NCBI GenBank assembly: GCA_023053575.1
Contig: JAKZAP010000013.1
Coordinates: 19,749,689 to 19,813,688 of the forward strand
Origin: Branchinecta lynchi
Taxonomy: Eukaryota; Arthropoda; Branchiopoda; Anostraca; Branchinectidae
Direction of reading: 5' to 3'
Length of the DNA: 64,000 bases
Shown: positions 10,915-22,901 of the stretch, one piece after another
How positions within the stretch are numbered: the stretch's first letter is position 1
How the letters are laid out: the number at the start of each line of letters is the position of its first letter
Position numbers and translations under genes: made by a program
Notes under the pieces: generated by a model
Database searches by the model: none
What the model saw: the letters and a program-made list of their open reading frames with translations, nothing else
Told to the model about the DNA's origin: nothing

Positions 10915-11770
10915 TTCTTTTTGGGATCCCAAAACGTAAGTGAAGGAATACCTATGATTTCTTAAAAGTTGTCTGTCTGTTGGCACAATAACTGTCGAAG
11001 GATTTGAGATATTTTGTTCAAGTTTGGCATGAAGACTCTTTGGGTCAAACTACAGGTCAAGTGCGAAGATGGGCTCTGTAGGCTTATATTTAGGGGTGGG
11101 GGAGGGGTTTCAAAATAAGGGACGAAACAAAAATATTTTTAAAAGCTACTGAGGTAAACAGACATGCTGAATCCGAATATGAAAATAATTTTCTTGTCGG
11201 ACAAGTAGTTCACCCAGAATCAGGCAAAAAACGGAAAATTTGTGAAAATAAAACTTTAATCTTGATTAGAGGTTCAATCCAGGGTAAGGAGACATGCTAA
11301 ACACGTATATGACAATAATATTTTCGTCGGACAAGTAGTTCGCCCGGGATCCAGCCAAAACCGGAATATTTGTGTAAAGTAAAAGTTTTATTTGAACTTC
11401 ATTAGATATTCGATTCAGAAGTAAGAAGACATGCTGAATCCGAATATGACAATCATTTTCCACCAGGACATTTAGTTCACCCAGAATCCGGCTGAAACCG
11501 GAAAATTTGTTAGAAGTAAAAGTTTTATCTGAAGTTGATTAGAGGTTCGATATCGTGGTAAGGAGGCAAGCTATTCCGCATATGTAAATTATTTTCTCGC
11601 CAAACAAACAGTTCGTCCGGAATCCGCTCAAAACCTGAAAATTCGTTAGAAGTTAAAAGTTTTATCCGAAGTTGATTTGAAGTTCGGTACAAGGGTAGGA
11701 GATATGCAGAATTCTTTTTTTTAGCTTTTTTTAACATTCGCCTAGAATCTGACAGAAATGGAAATTTGGC
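10915..11770 (-). repeat. family D copy with tandem subunits of about 110-120 bp
   Basis: It opens with TTTTTGGGATCCCAAAACGT. It then repeats a unit holding 'GACATGCTGAA-CCG', 'GTCGGACAAGTAGTTC' and 'AAAAGTTTTATTTGAA' at least five times between 11160 and 11710. It is non-coding. Confidence 0.65.
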
Positions 11771-12561
11771 AGAACTAAAGGCAGCTGGAAGTTTTGATCA
11801 ATTTCCCTAGGATTATATGATGTATAGGGCTAAACACCAATCCTGAATCCATATCTGATGATTAGCCATTGGTTAATCTGTTTGTAAAAAAAAATTAATA
11901 GGAAAAATTTCCAATTTCCAAAATTTCTCCTTACCTTCTGTAAGACCTATTTAGGGGTCCATTCGAATGATTTGTATTCATCTTTTCCTAAAATACTGTG
12001 CTGGTATTTGTGTTTGTTCCAATTGTTAATCATCTTGTCCCAAAATTCTCGTGTGATTTTTTTTTGTTTTTTAACTATTAATATCTTAAGCTAGGATTCC
12101 GGCTACTTTTTTTTTTTATTTTTTTGTTACAAATTAATTAGTCAACTAACAAAGACCATTTGTATGTCATTTGAATGTCTGGTGCTTTTCTGTCATTTCA
12201 ATGTTACCGTTTTCAGTAAAAGTGTACCTTGCTTTAAAGGAGCCCTCTTACTTACTCCGCTTTTTATAATATACCTAACACCCATATGGAATTATAAGCT
12301 ACTAAAATTCCCACCTTTCCCCATTGTTTCGTTTTGTAACGACGAACTTTTAGCGCTGTTTCGGCCGTGCCGAGTTTTGCCCGTCACACAATGCAAAGTT
12401 TGCCGAAACTTCAACGTCTTCCGACAACTCTTTCACACAAAAGATATGAGAATCTTCTGTTTTTGATTTCTTTTATTTGATAGTTTTCCCACTTTTTAAC
12501 CACTGCACGTTCAGTTTTCAAACGCTTTGCGTCTGAAGAGTCGGAACGCTGGATAGACTCT
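11771..12561. other. intron 4, mostly unassigned
   Basis: AT-rich with T-runs near 12055 and 12110. The part at 12240-12450 (GCTGTTTCGGCCGTGCCGAG, CAACTCTTTCACACA) is related to 55990-56190, so it is a dispersed repeat. No gene was seen. Confidence 0.45.
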
Positions 12562-12882
12562 GAGCGTGTTCCATCCTACTTACCGTAGTTACTACGCAAG
12601 ACGTGACGAATTTTGGCTTCTTGGCGTCAAGGATGGAACGCATTTTTCAATGTTCCGCAAAATATTACTCCACGGTATAATCCAGCCAATTACGTTACAG
12701 AGATCCGTAGTTACCACGTTTACTATGCTCCCGAGCACGGTAAGCAAATAGTTAGGCTACTATTAGCTTGCCATTCGTTGCTACTTCGAGAAGGTTGGAA
12801 TGGTCAGCGTAGTAACTTATGGTGATGTTGTAACGGAAATAGTACCTAATAATTACTTCTGTTAGAAGGGTGGAACACACTC
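12562..12882 (+). mobile_element. MITE family A, complete copy
   Basis: It begins GAGCGTGTTCCATCCTACTT and ends GAAGGGTGGAACACACTC. The interior matches the copies at 1-207 and 306-600. Length is 321 bp. Confidence 0.75.
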
Positions 12883-13384
12883 TCGATAAGTGCTCACAGG
12901 AAAATCGCTAATTTTCGGTGGAAAGGAACGGTATTTCCGAACAAGTGCGCAAGCGCTCAGACGTGGAGTTTGAAAGTAAAACTTTATTACATTTTATATG
13001 CAAACAGTTTTATAACCAAGACATTTCACATTCCCAATAACAAAACAAGTATTGAAATATCCTAATTTGTAATGTAAACAAACCGCAAATATATATCCAA
13101 AGAAATGTTGAAGATCTTGCACAAACAGCTTGAGCCAGTCCGACCCTTCGAACCTTTTTTCCATTAGCAAGGCAATAACAAGTGCAATAAACCAAATCCT
13201 AGCAGCAGAATACCCCCTTTGTCACAATTTATTAAGAACGGCATATCATCGATCATATGACAAAATAGTCGAGTTTCCAACTGCTCATTAAAGATTAAAG
13301 TAGAACGCGTTGTGTCATTTTTTGATGTTGCACCAAAATCCTCATCCATAGACATATCTCCCAAATATACAAGAGTTGGACTTG
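12883..13384. other. intron 4, unassigned
   Basis: No gene or repeat recognised. Confidence 0.4.
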
Positions 13385-13810
13385 AGACCTGTCAAATTTC
13401 ATCGCCCTATCTCCAGTTATTGTCAAGTTAAAAACATAAAAATGGGTAATCTGGGCCCAATCGCCCCTGAACCAAGTGGGGTGGGGTTTGGGACCCGCAA
13501 AAAGGAAAAAGAGACCCCAATGCTAACAACCCTAACAAGTTTCGACTTGATATACGTTGATTCCTGTCACGAGTAACGAACTTTACTCCTGGGCAATCTG
13601 GGCCCAGTTGCCCAGAACGGGATGAGTGGGGGAGTTGCAACTTTAAAAGTAGTTTCTCAGCCCTAGGACCTACAAGTACAAAGAATTTCATCGCCTTATG
13701 GTCAACTCTAGTCAAGTTATGAACATTATTTACTGGTCAATGGGGGGGGGGGACCCCAAAAGGAACAACTAGACCCCAGTAGGTCAGTACCCATAAGTGT
13801 ACCAAGTCTT
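13385..13810. repeat. two diverged direct repeats of about 215 bp
   Basis: Each unit has a 'CAAATTTCATCGCC' block, 'GTCAAGTTA-GAACAT', a 'GGGCAATCTGGGCCCA' block and a 'GACCCCAA' run. A ten-G tract lies at 13741. The overlapping ORFs come from the repeat. Confidence 0.5.
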
Positions 13811-14131
13811 ACTACCAAGTAATACTTGCACTCGTTCACGAGTTCTGAGCTCACATATGGTGGAAACTGAAAACCGAAAACTGAAAGCGCTGCTACAGCG
13901 CTCGCAATAGTGGATTGTTCCAAGGAACACTCCACTAAAAACATTTTTTCTGATCCATTCCGTAGTGAAAAGATCATCTCAGTATGAGTTGTGCTTTAAA
14001 TTATTCGGCAAACACAGTAGGATGACCTTGAAAACGAAGGATCAAGCGATGTTAAGATGGTCAAGCGAAACGGACGTGAGGCTTTCTAGGACTTAGTATC
14101 CCCTGACTGTAAAACAAACTTTCTGACTCAC

Positions 14132-14299
14132 GTCGGTTTGTAGCATGTTGTAGTGCTCTTCCTTGGCACACAAGCTTTCTTTCAGCACCGCTATGTGGCG
14201 TTGATAGTCCTGTAGCTGCTCTTCAAGGGTTTTCATCTTAGCACCAACCCCCAAAAGCTCTTGGTCCCGTTTGGTAACTTCACCACGCAGCTCCTCGAT
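14132..14299 (-). CDS. brp: ERC/Bruchpilot scaffold, coding exon 4
   Basis: This 168-nt phase-0 exon encodes 56 residues. The acceptor is TTGTATTTTAG (AG at 14301-14300) and the donor is GAC|GTGAGT (GT at 14131-14130). The peptide opens IEELRGEVTKRDQELL and contains QDYQRHIAVLKESLCAKEEH, a block strongly conserved between Bruchpilot and ERC proteins. It is heptad-rich coiled coil that follows exon 3 directly and precedes exon 5. In vertebrate ERC a longer segment sits between the equivalents of exons 3 and 4. In Bruchpilot they are contiguous as here, which supports an arthropod source and argues that no exon is missing between them. The exon is too frame-limited to appear as a standard ATG ORF. 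Confidence 0.93.
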
Positions 14300-14338
14300 C
14301 TAAAATACAACAAGATTATAGCACATGGACAATGCAAA

Positions 14339-14705
14339 AGTTGCGTTTTGGATCCGAATTCTCCTCGCGATTCTCCTATTTCGCGTTTTTGGACTATTCA
14401 GATGAAGTGAATTCTCATTTTCTTGCGTTTTTGTCAGAATCGAGAACGGGGAAAGCCTCGCGATTCTGCAGAATCGAGAATTTGCTCCGATGGTGAATTG
14501 TCGATTCTCCTCTCTCCGTTCTCCTCCCTGATTGGTCAACAGAGTTCGGGTGTTCAATACGCATATTCACGTATACCGGGTTGCGGACGAGCTGCAAAAT
14601 TAGCGTTTTTGTCAAAAGCGAGAATGGAGAAGTCAGAGGAGCAAAAACGGTAATTTGTACGAGAATCGAGAATTCGGAACGAAGAATTCGGATCAAAAAC
14701 GCAAC
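14339..14705. mobile_element. MITE with GAATTCTC-rich ends, 39 bp from exon 4
   Basis: Its ends are inverted repeats: AGTTGCGTTTTGGATCCGAA on the left and its inverse (TTCGGATCAAAAACGCAACT) on the right. GAGAATCGAGAATT-type blocks are spread through both halves. It begins only 39 bp upstream of the exon 4 acceptor. The three overlapping ORFs come from the GAATC periodicity. Confidence 0.65.
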
Positions 14706-15826
14706 TATTCTAGAAAAATAGCGTGACAAGTGGGTCTGTATTCTTGCTTTTTGACAGCATTTCAAGGGCACATAAAAGAACGTCTGTTACGCTCTTTACA
14801 AGTTCACTAAATATGGCCCGATGATTCGTTAAAAATGGGTTTTTCCATTGCTTCGCTATTCCATAATAATATTTATTGTTATTTGTGTGGAAGATCTTAC
14901 AAGCTTATGGTAGCTCTATGTAATTTCAGACACTGGGACCAACAACTGCACCGAATTGCCAGCTGTCAATAAAGAAACTTCCTAGGCTGCTCTAGCTCTA
15001 GGATCCTTCTGAAATTATATTCCAGTAAGGCTTATATTTTTTCTTTGATTTTCTGTCGTGCTGGAAATTTGATTTTGTCCGAATGCCTCGAGGGATTTCA
15101 TCTTAGTACCCAGTCATGGGTTTTCGTCTTTGGTCACAATGGCGAAAGAGGTAAGATTCTTTCACTTTCTGATACCACTTCAAGAGCACATACGACGAAC
15201 AGGAACTATGTTGTGGAATTTAAAGCAAAAGTAGCAGTAGATTCAGAGTATTCCAATTATTTAACATACCCCTTTATGAAACTCTACTGCTATTTTCAAA
15301 AATAATAAACCCACCCCTGCTGTTTTCAGTTCACTCGAACCCCTTGGCTTCGATGACAAACATGGAGAATTTGCATAATTGGTATTTCTGACCAATGAGC
15401 TTCTCGGAATCAAATAAGCGCGGTCTGATTCGCGTCGAAAAATTCAAACACGGAGAATGCAAGAATCAGGGTAGATCGACGTTACTACATAGTAAGTCCG
15501 AAGTCTTGGATGGACGCTAGGGATGGACGCTTGAGTTGAAGGGACGAGTAATTGAAGTCCAACTTCCGGGTAGGCTATTATAATAATAATAATAATAGAT
15601 GTATTTAAACAAGCCCGAGGACCATACACAAGTTGTTAATACACACAGACATAAATATCTTTTGCGATCCAGTTTGATTTCCACGCTTAAAAGTGCATTT
15701 TCCCATAAGATATGCAGTTTGGCCGTTTAGCTTAACAATATTATAATACTCTCGATGACCAACTTTTCGTCCCGATGAAGAATCGCCGTGTGCACAACTA
15801 AGATCCATAATCGTCACGACAACAAA
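14706..15826. other. intron 3, unassigned
   Basis: No gene recognised. A short (TAA)n run lies at 15578-15597. Confidence 0.4.
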
Positions 15827-16075
15827 CGTTAAATATTCATTCAGCCCAAGCGGACAAGCGAATCATACTTGACAGTGCCAAACGGATACGTCAGCTGAAT
15901 TTTATATAGCTATATTTAGGGCCTTTCTGCATGGGCCCACTTTACGCTCAAGCTGGAAAATGAGCTTGAGCTGGATAAACCAGCTTGAGCCTGAAGACGC
16001 CCCTTACTAAGAAGGGCCGAAAAATAGCTATAATAAAATTCAGCTGACGTATCCGTTTGGCTGTGTCAAACAATA
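15827..16075. mobile_element. MITE family E
   Basis: The termini are inverted: CCAAACGGATACGTCAGCTG and CAGCTGACGTATCCGTTTGG. The interior has 'AAGAAGGGCCGAAAAATAGCT' and an AGCTTGAGC hairpin. A 5' lead 'ATTCAGCCCAAGC-GAC' is shared with copies at 16661 and 51311. Confidence 0.7.
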
Positions 16076-16156
16076 AACGTTGTTGATTGGTTTATACAGG
16101 ATTTGAATCAATTTTCGTTTCGTTTGGTTGACATTTCTTGTTCTTCCCGAGGTCCA

Positions 16157-16345
16157 CTGGCAGGCCCATGTCCAAGAATTTATTTCGGCGGGGGGGTGCT
16201 TTTCGGGTTTTTTTGCCTGCGGGTCGCACAAGAGTGTACAAAAAAGAAATGGATCAGAGGGAAAAGCCTATAAAAATGAGTATTTTTTTATGTTTCGGGG
16301 GGGGGTCAATCCCCTAAACCCTCCCCCCCCCCCTGGATCGGCCTT
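16157..16345 (+). mobile_element. MITE family B, second copy
   Basis: CAGGCCCATGTCCAAGAATT at the left and CCCCTGGATCGGCCTTG at the right, with nine-G and C-run subterminal tracts. It is colinear with 4484-4669. Confidence 0.7.
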
Positions 16346-16399
16346 GTTCACTGGCATGTTTCGGCAACCACGCTCAGTGATTTTTATGAAAATCTCCAG

Positions 16400-17660
16400 C
16401 CTGAACTAAGTCGAGTTCAACTAAAGGTAAGCAGCGTGAAGAGTGTTGTTACGAGATCTGCATTCCTCAAGAAGGATGCTCCGGTTATTGAAGATGTTGG
16501 TTTGAGTACACAAAACTGTGTTAAATTACTTGGTGTGTATAACCGAGTGACCTCAAATAGAATACTGATGTTTTTAATTTATTTTAATTTTAATTAATAA
16601 AGCAGAACAGATCTCTCGTGGGCAGAGCCCAAATACGATATTTTTTAGTCATAAACAAAAATAAAATAACTAAATATTCCTTCAGCCCAAGCTGACTGCG
16701 AATCATGTTAGATGGTGCAAAACGGATACGTCAGCTGAATTTTACTGGAGCTATATTTCGGCCCTTTTTGGTTGTTTCCAAAAGATCGTTTTTTCCAACT
16801 TGAGCGGTTTTGAGCCTGAAGAGGACCCTTGCCAAGAAGGGCAGAAATATAGCTCCAATAAAATTCAGCTGACGTATCCGTTTTGCACCATCAAAAAAAT
16901 AAAATTACTGTCAACAGACAAAAAATAATAGGGCAGAAAAATGCTCAAGATCATTATACTGCTCTACGAAGGTCGGGACAAAGCTTCTACTGTAACGCAT
17001 AATGTCACAGTAGATTGGGGTCAGTTTGGGAACCTTCTCAGCTACTTGTCGGGGGGGGGGACGATATCTTACAGGAACAAAGGGTGAGGGAAGTGACGCT
17101 CTTGTTAGGAATGGGTCGCATCTACTGAAATCTTTCTCGGTCCTGAGGAGATTTGCGATTCCCGTGAAACAGTTAGTCCTAATTTACTGCTCTTATGTCA
17201 GACTTTGTCTTGAATACTGCTGCCAGGTATGGCATCCCGGTTTGACTAAGGAGCAATCCAGTAGACTGGAGCTAATCCAGAAAAGAGTAATTAAGAGTTA
17301 TCCTTGGCCCAGTGTACGTTAGTTATGAAGAAAGCCTTTCAAGTCTCGGTCTCCCTTCCCTTGAGCAACGTAGGTACCATTTAACAACAAGTTTTGGCCA
17401 CAAATGTCTAAATTCTGAACTTCACAGATCAATGTTGCCTGAGTATGTTGAACAAAATAAAAACAGGCCCAACACGCGTACTCAAACCCCCTCAAAGAAA
17501 GCTAAATTAGCAAATTATCCAACGGATGCAACTGAAACTCATTGGTGCCGTACTTCGTTCGCTCGTTTAATAGTTCTTAGTCGTGTTTATCTGGTATTAT
17601 TTGTCATTTGTCATTGGCCATTTTATATCTGGCTGAAAGTGTTAGGTTGACTTACCTTTG
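16400..17660 (+). mobile_element. decayed CR1/Jockey-like LINE, C-terminal reverse-transcriptase region
   Basis: A first piece (about 16440-16560) reads VVTRSAFLKKDAPVIED and NCVKLLGVYN. A MITE (16661-16896) interrupts it. The second piece (about 17090-17320) reads LLKSFSVLRRFAIPVKQLVL then YCSYVRLCLEYCCQVWHPGL. A frame change leads to VSYEESLSSLGLPSLEQRRY (from 17312) and a short C-terminus ending near 17650. This order is the thumb and C-terminal region of CR1/Jockey-type LINEs. Frame breaks and the insertion make it non-functional. The element runs into the (TA)n tract. Confidence 0.8.
16661..16896. mobile_element. MITE family E, nested in a LINE
   Basis: The ends are GATGGTGCAAAACGGATACG and the inverse CGTATCCGTTTTGCACCATC. 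The interior has GGAGCTATATTTCGGCCC and its inverse. It splits the LINE coding sequence. Confidence 0.75.
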
Positions 17661-17669
17661 GTCAATAAA

Positions 17670-17670
<1 letters not shown>

Positions 17671-17734
<64 letters not shown>
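17671..17734. repeat. (TA)n microsatellite
   Basis: About 32 uninterrupted TA units follow the LINE 3' end. A shorter run is at 17862-17877. Confidence 0.95.
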
Positions 17735-17737
<3 letters not shown>

Positions 17738-18072
17738 TGAAAAACCCAAAGGCCATATACAGGATAAATAAACAACTCATAGGAAACTAAACATAATAAA
17801 AACTAAGAAACAGCACTTCTCAACTCGAGTGCTTTTTGCACAAAATTCCCAAAAGGGCAATATATATATATATATATAAAGTATTACTATGCTCTATATT
17901 TTCTGCGGACGATCTTGCGTACCACACCTGAAGAGAATCATTAGAAAACCGATGCCTGAGAAAACCGAACCTGAAGAGAATCATTAGAAAACCGATACCC
18001 GCATGTTATGTAAATGTCGTTTCTCAGTCAAAAGTTTAACCAGAGATACATGACACCTCACCACACTGTCAG

Positions 18073-18393
18073 AAGTTTCGCGTAACAGAGAACACAAGAA
18101 TGCTCGGTTTCAACAGACAACACCTAGGATGTAATATGTTATCGCAACAAACGTTATGTATGAAATGTTACGCATAACAAGCATTGCCAGGAAGAGCCGA
18201 AAAAATGGCCCAAAAAGAATCTGCTGAATTTTCTGTTTGTCGTCAAGATAAAGGACAATTCATCAGATGCTTTTCGGGTTTTTTTCGGCTCTTCCTGCCA
18301 ATGCTTGTTATGCATAACATTTCATGCGTAACGTTTGTCGCGACAACAGATTACATCCAAGTTGAATCCGCGCATCCTTGTCTTCTCTGTTAT
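18073..18393. mobile_element. MITE family C, second copy
   Basis: The central inverted blocks (ACGTTATGTATGAAATGTTACG / CGTAACATTTCATGCATAACG-like) and 'AGCATTGCCAGGAAGAGCCG' and its inverse match 4775-5061. The outer ends are AACACAAGAATGC and GCATCCTTGTCTT. Confidence 0.75.
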
Positions 18394-18542
18394 GAAGCTT
18401 CTGACAGTATATGTGCCTACTCACCATGGATCTCCTATCTATGAATGACATTAAGGATGACAACAAAATCGTCACACCATCAAAACACCACCACCTCCTC
18501 CCATCGAAGGTTTCGACCGTCATAGAAGGACCGGACGTCCCC

Positions 18543-18961
18543 TTAAAGTTTAACTGAAAAGCCAACTTATTTAGTATCATTTAACTGAATACACTGCATT
18601 ATTTGGAGTGTGTGAAGGGATTTTCTGTTTCGTTTGCTCTCGAATGACGTTCAGAATATCTACGGCCGTCCTTACGACGGAATATTCTACTATGACGCGG
18701 AAAATTTGAATCTCAATCGAAACTCGGCTTTTCAGCGGTCAGTGGTTATCTTGCGGAAGGTCACTGCGTGAACAATTAATTTTTGTAAATCGTTTTCGTC
18801 AAACATCCAACCAAGGTACAAGCGCATACAGGTACCACAAATCTGACAGGGAAATTCCAATATATGAAACTCGATTATCCGTGAATAGCGGAGCCTCTTT
18901 TAGTGAATAAGTGATGGAAAACTAGATTGTCCTATCTCAGCCGTTTTCGGTTAAAATTTAA
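18543..18961. mobile_element. MITE family F, copy 1
   Basis: The ends are TTAAAGTTTAACTGAAAAGC and an inverse CGGTTAAAATTTAA. The interior shows 'AATGACGTTCAGAATATCT' and 'TGAATCTCAA', shared with copies at 20709, 56278 and 60930. Confidence 0.75.
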
Positions 18962-20535
18962 CGACCGGGATACATGAAACAACTCGATCCGTTAGCTGCT
19001 ATCGCCAGGGACGACCTCAACAGCTTGCGTCCTGACACATGTAGGCTACAAATATGTTATGTTATCGTTATACTAACAGGTCATACTGTAATCTGGAGGC
19101 GTGTTACAAGAGAATTTTTAGGCGAGAGAGCATAAATCAGGCATTTGTCCAGAACCATTGCTGCAGTTTTGCTGAACTTGCTCGAAAAGCCCGGTCATCC
19201 TTGGTAGTAAGGTTATGGCGGTCGGAGAACTGACTTATTCTCCTGGCAGCAAACCTCATTTTCCATAATCTACCAGTCTGGAGGCATCTGCTGGAGACGC
19301 AATGATGTTGTACCATAGTGTTGTTTTTTGTTCTTTGTATGTTAGTTTATGGCGAAAGCTGAATTAAAAGTTAATAAATATATAAGAAATAAACAACAGG
19401 ATCCGGCTAATTCACACGCCTTTACTGGTGTGTTTACTTAATTTCTTTCCTGCTATGGTCACAAGCTCGGAACCATCACTTAAGCAATAGACTCGAATTC
19501 CCGGGTCAGATAAAAACTTTCTCCATTAGCAAACGCCCATAGCCCCCCAAAAAAGATAAGATACCGTCCCAAAACTACTAGCATCTGCCTCCTAGGCTAT
19601 TTCTTATGGATACAGGACATCGTAAAAGTTTTCAGACCCTGGGCTTTCGGTTCTCATAACTTAGGAGAAGAAACAAACAACTAAAATAGACCCTTGACGG
19701 GACCGGTCCCTGAGAGCCTTTCATGAATGAAATAAAAGGGAATGAAAGAGAAGTGGGGAAGTCGAGCTTGGACTATAAATGTCGCTGGAATCCGGGCATC
19801 GGAAAATCAAGGAAGCTTGTTGATAACTGTTGATCTACTTCAGAGAAGTAAAAAAAACCATTTGGTCTTAAAGGACCACACTCTTACTTATTCTACCTCT
19901 TATAGCCTATCGCTAGCTACCTACGGAATTAGAAGCTTCAGAAATCCCTTCCCGTCACCATCGTTTCGTTTCGAACTACAAGTTTCAACTCTTTTTTTTT
20001 GGGGGGGGGGGGGGGTCGAGCCGAGTCGCCGAAAGATTAAAGGTTCACTTAAAATTCTTTCAAAGATGAGGGAATGAGAAGCTAACGATTTTTTATTTTT
20101 TTTTATTTTAGAGACCTGGTTGGTCAACACGTCCATCTTGTTTTTCGGACTCCTTTTCTTTTGCTTGGCTTTTCCCACTTTAGCCACGTCGTGTAGAGTT
20201 TTCAAATTTTTGCTCCGACCTCCGGCTCGGACAGCGGGAAGTATGGACAGAGCAGACAAGCGCCATCAAGAAAATCACTAAATTAACGGTGCATTTACGA
20301 AAAACCTACAGAGCCTACCATGCTCTGAACAAAACTGACCCTACATGCAGAGAAAATGAGGGTGGTCGAAGGCCCTTGCTAATACTTAAGTTAATTCAAC
20401 TTATATGGACCCTCGATAAGAACTACTAGGGTACCGTGAGTTTCATTCACCAACACCGACAAGCTCAACTGATATCTTCAAACCTCGACCCCCACGGATA
20501 TCCTACCCTGACATCCCATAACGCCCTGAATCGGT
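18962..20535. other. intron 3, unassigned
   Basis: No gene recognised. An A+T-rich stretch ends at 19395. A T-run followed by a 14-G tract lies at 19989-20014. The minus ORF of 112 codons at 19921-20259 is basic but has no recognised domain and spans the G tract, so I do not call it. Confidence 0.4.
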
Positions 20536-20539
20536 GTTT

Positions 20540-20680
20540 CAACTTTTAAATTACAGAGCGAATCCGATTGGGCGAATCCGATCATGAAAGGATTCGAATC
20601 CAAATGCAAGGCTTGGTATGAATCCGAACCCGAATCCACCACTTCATGCTGAGGATTCAAATCCAACCTTAACAAAAGTC
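20540..20680. repeat. degenerate GAATCC/GGATTC repeat
   Basis: Many GAATCCGAA and GGATTCGAATCC units. A longer, related block is at 21340-21525. Confidence 0.6.
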
Positions 20681-20708
20681 AAATCATGTACGGTACATAT
20701 CTTATAGT

Positions 20709-21167
20709 TTAAAGTTTAACTGAAAAGCCAACTTATTTTTGATCAATTAACTGAATACACTGAATTTTTTTTACTGTGTTAATAAATTTTTTTGTTTTTC
20801 ACTATTTTCTCTAGAATGACGTTCAGAATATCTCCGACCGTCATCACAACGCAAATTTCTACTGTGACGCAGCCAAATTGAATCTCAGTACAAACGCGGC
20901 GTTTCAGTCGCCAGTGATCAGCTTACGGAAGGTAGCTTACTGCTTGAACACTTATTTTTCGTAAATCGTTTTCGTCGTGGATACGGCACTGTTACATGTG
21001 CATAGAGCATTCAAATCGGACGAGGAAATTTCACTATTTGAAAATCGATTATTCGTGAATAGCGGACCAACTGAGTAACGCATCTTCTCCGGGTTTTCAA
21101 GCTTCTTTAAACGAATAAGGGACAGGTAAAGATTTTCCTATCTAAGACCTTTTCAGTTAAACTTTAA
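20709..21167. mobile_element. MITE family F, copy 2
   Basis: TTAAAGTTTAACTGAAAAGC at the left and AGTTAAACTTTAA at the right. The interior is colinear with 18543-18961. Confidence 0.75.
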
Positions 21168-21339
21168 AATCAGTTCTGATAAAAAGCAATTATATCTAAG
21201 GTAATCAGATAACGAGATAGATTACTGAGGATGGTTGGTGGTGGAGACCAAAATGTTGGATTGCCTAAGCACACTGGTTAAAATTTGGAAAACGGAAATA
21301 GGAAGGACTAGAAATTTTAGCAGATTCGTTAGATTGAGG

Positions 21340-21525
21340 GTTTCGAATCCCGAGTCCAAATCCAAATCCAGCCTGAAAAGCAGAAGATTCGAACCCGGTC
21401 AAAGCGACGAGTCCTGGATTCGAATCGGAATCCGAATACGAATCCTGGATTCGAATCGAAATCCGGATTCGAATCCTGCCAAAAGGACTAATCCTGAATT
21501 CGAATCCGATTCGGATTCGCCCATC
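21340..21525. repeat. GAATCC minisatellite
   Basis: Short units of GGATTCGAATC/GAATCCGAA are palindromic at the unit level. The + ORF over it gives a low-complexity Asp/Ser/Asn/Pro peptide and is not a gene. Confidence 0.65.
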
Positions 21526-21604
21526 TCTGATGCCATTTAGCCTTCATGACAAACTAGCGTATCATTGATTTAGAAATTGTCTTTAGAAGTGCAGAAGTGC
21601 TTAG

Positions 21605-22751
21605 CAGAGGCGTCATTTTGCTGAAACCTAAGGGGGGCAGCAGCGACGGTGTCCAACGTGCGGATTGACGTGCTTGGCGGGGGGGGGGGAATACTCTAAA
21701 ATGTACTTGTCGGAAATACAGCTCGGCTGAAGAGACAAACGGTTTAGAAACAATAAACAAGAAATGTACTGCACCACATCCGGAAAACTAAACAAATTTC
21801 AAGAAACCAGTTTGTGAAAGGTAAAGGAACTCGCTGAAGAGCGAGGCCCCGCAGCAGCTTCTAACGACTGTGTAGCAACAAAATGCCAATGAGCGCCGCA
21901 TGCGAATTTTATTTGGATTTGCATGTTTTCTTACAAAATTTAACTACTTTCCGAACAGATTTTAGGTTTTAAAAGGGCCCATCCCCAAAATTCGAAGCCC
22001 AAACAGAGCGTACTACAAAAGACGCCGCATGCGAAAATTTTGAAATTCTTCTTTTTTTTAATCAACAAGTTTTAAAATCATGATGATCAGAGTATTTTTT
22101 TTTTTTTTATCACAAACTACCATAGATCCGCTCAAAGTGTTTGGTCCCGTACTATTTCAAATAGTGTGAGATTTAACTGAAAACTGGTAGGCTACACGAC
22201 GGTGCTTCAACTCGACCCTTTCCAAACAAAATGACCTTCCGAAATAAAAACTGAAAAAGAGTAGCCTTTGTTGCAACCCACCTTAAACAAAGGTTTAAAA
22301 CTTTTCTTACCGTTTACAAAATAAACAAGTTTGGGCTAGGAGGAAACAGCACTGAGTATTTTTGCAAACCCTCTCACCTTTCTACTCTTACATCTTGTCC
22401 TCCTTCGGAGCGGTGCCCCCACTTGAATTTTCAAGGGGGCACTCAACTATCCAGGAACAAATCGCTAAGTGACGCCTCAACTCGACGCCATGTTACAAAC
22501 ATATTTACCGCGCCTTGAAGACATTCGATTCTCGGACAATGAGTCATTATCTCGAATTTAAAAAGTTCAATTTTCATGAGTGACCTGGTTCAACTGATAT
22601 GGCACAAACCGATTTCACAATTTCTGACGAAAAACTGATTTTTAGGGCTATTTTTCTGTTTTTCCTGGGTAGCTCTGGACCCCCCTTGGCAGGCCAGAGG
22701 CTGCAGCTGCCCCCCTCCCCCCCCCCAAAAAAAAAAAAAATGACGCCTCTG
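21605..22751. mobile_element. hAT-like non-autonomous element with 8-bp TSD
   Basis: The 15-bp terminal inverted repeats are CAGAGGCGTCATTTT and its inverse. The element is flanked by an exact 8-bp direct repeat, GTGCTTAG (21597-21604 and 22752-22759). CAGNG-type ends with an 8-bp TSD are the hAT signature. The 1147-bp interior has no transposase ORF. It has G- and C-runs near both ends and two GCGCCGCATGCGAA blocks shared with 46.9-47.3 kb. Confidence 0.85.
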
Positions 22752-22901
22752 GTGCTTAGTTATTTTGTTACGGTTAATTAAACACTTTTCTACATTTTTA
22801 CATTCCGCTGTATTTTACAAGCGGGTTAAAAATGAATTAGTATTTGTATTAATTAAGATACACACTTGGACATGGGCAGGCAATAGGTAGAATAGAAGGG
22901 G

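Noticed and set aside
19921..20259. 112-codon basic minus-strand ORF
   Set aside because: It runs through a 14-G tract and has no domain or conserved block that I recognise.
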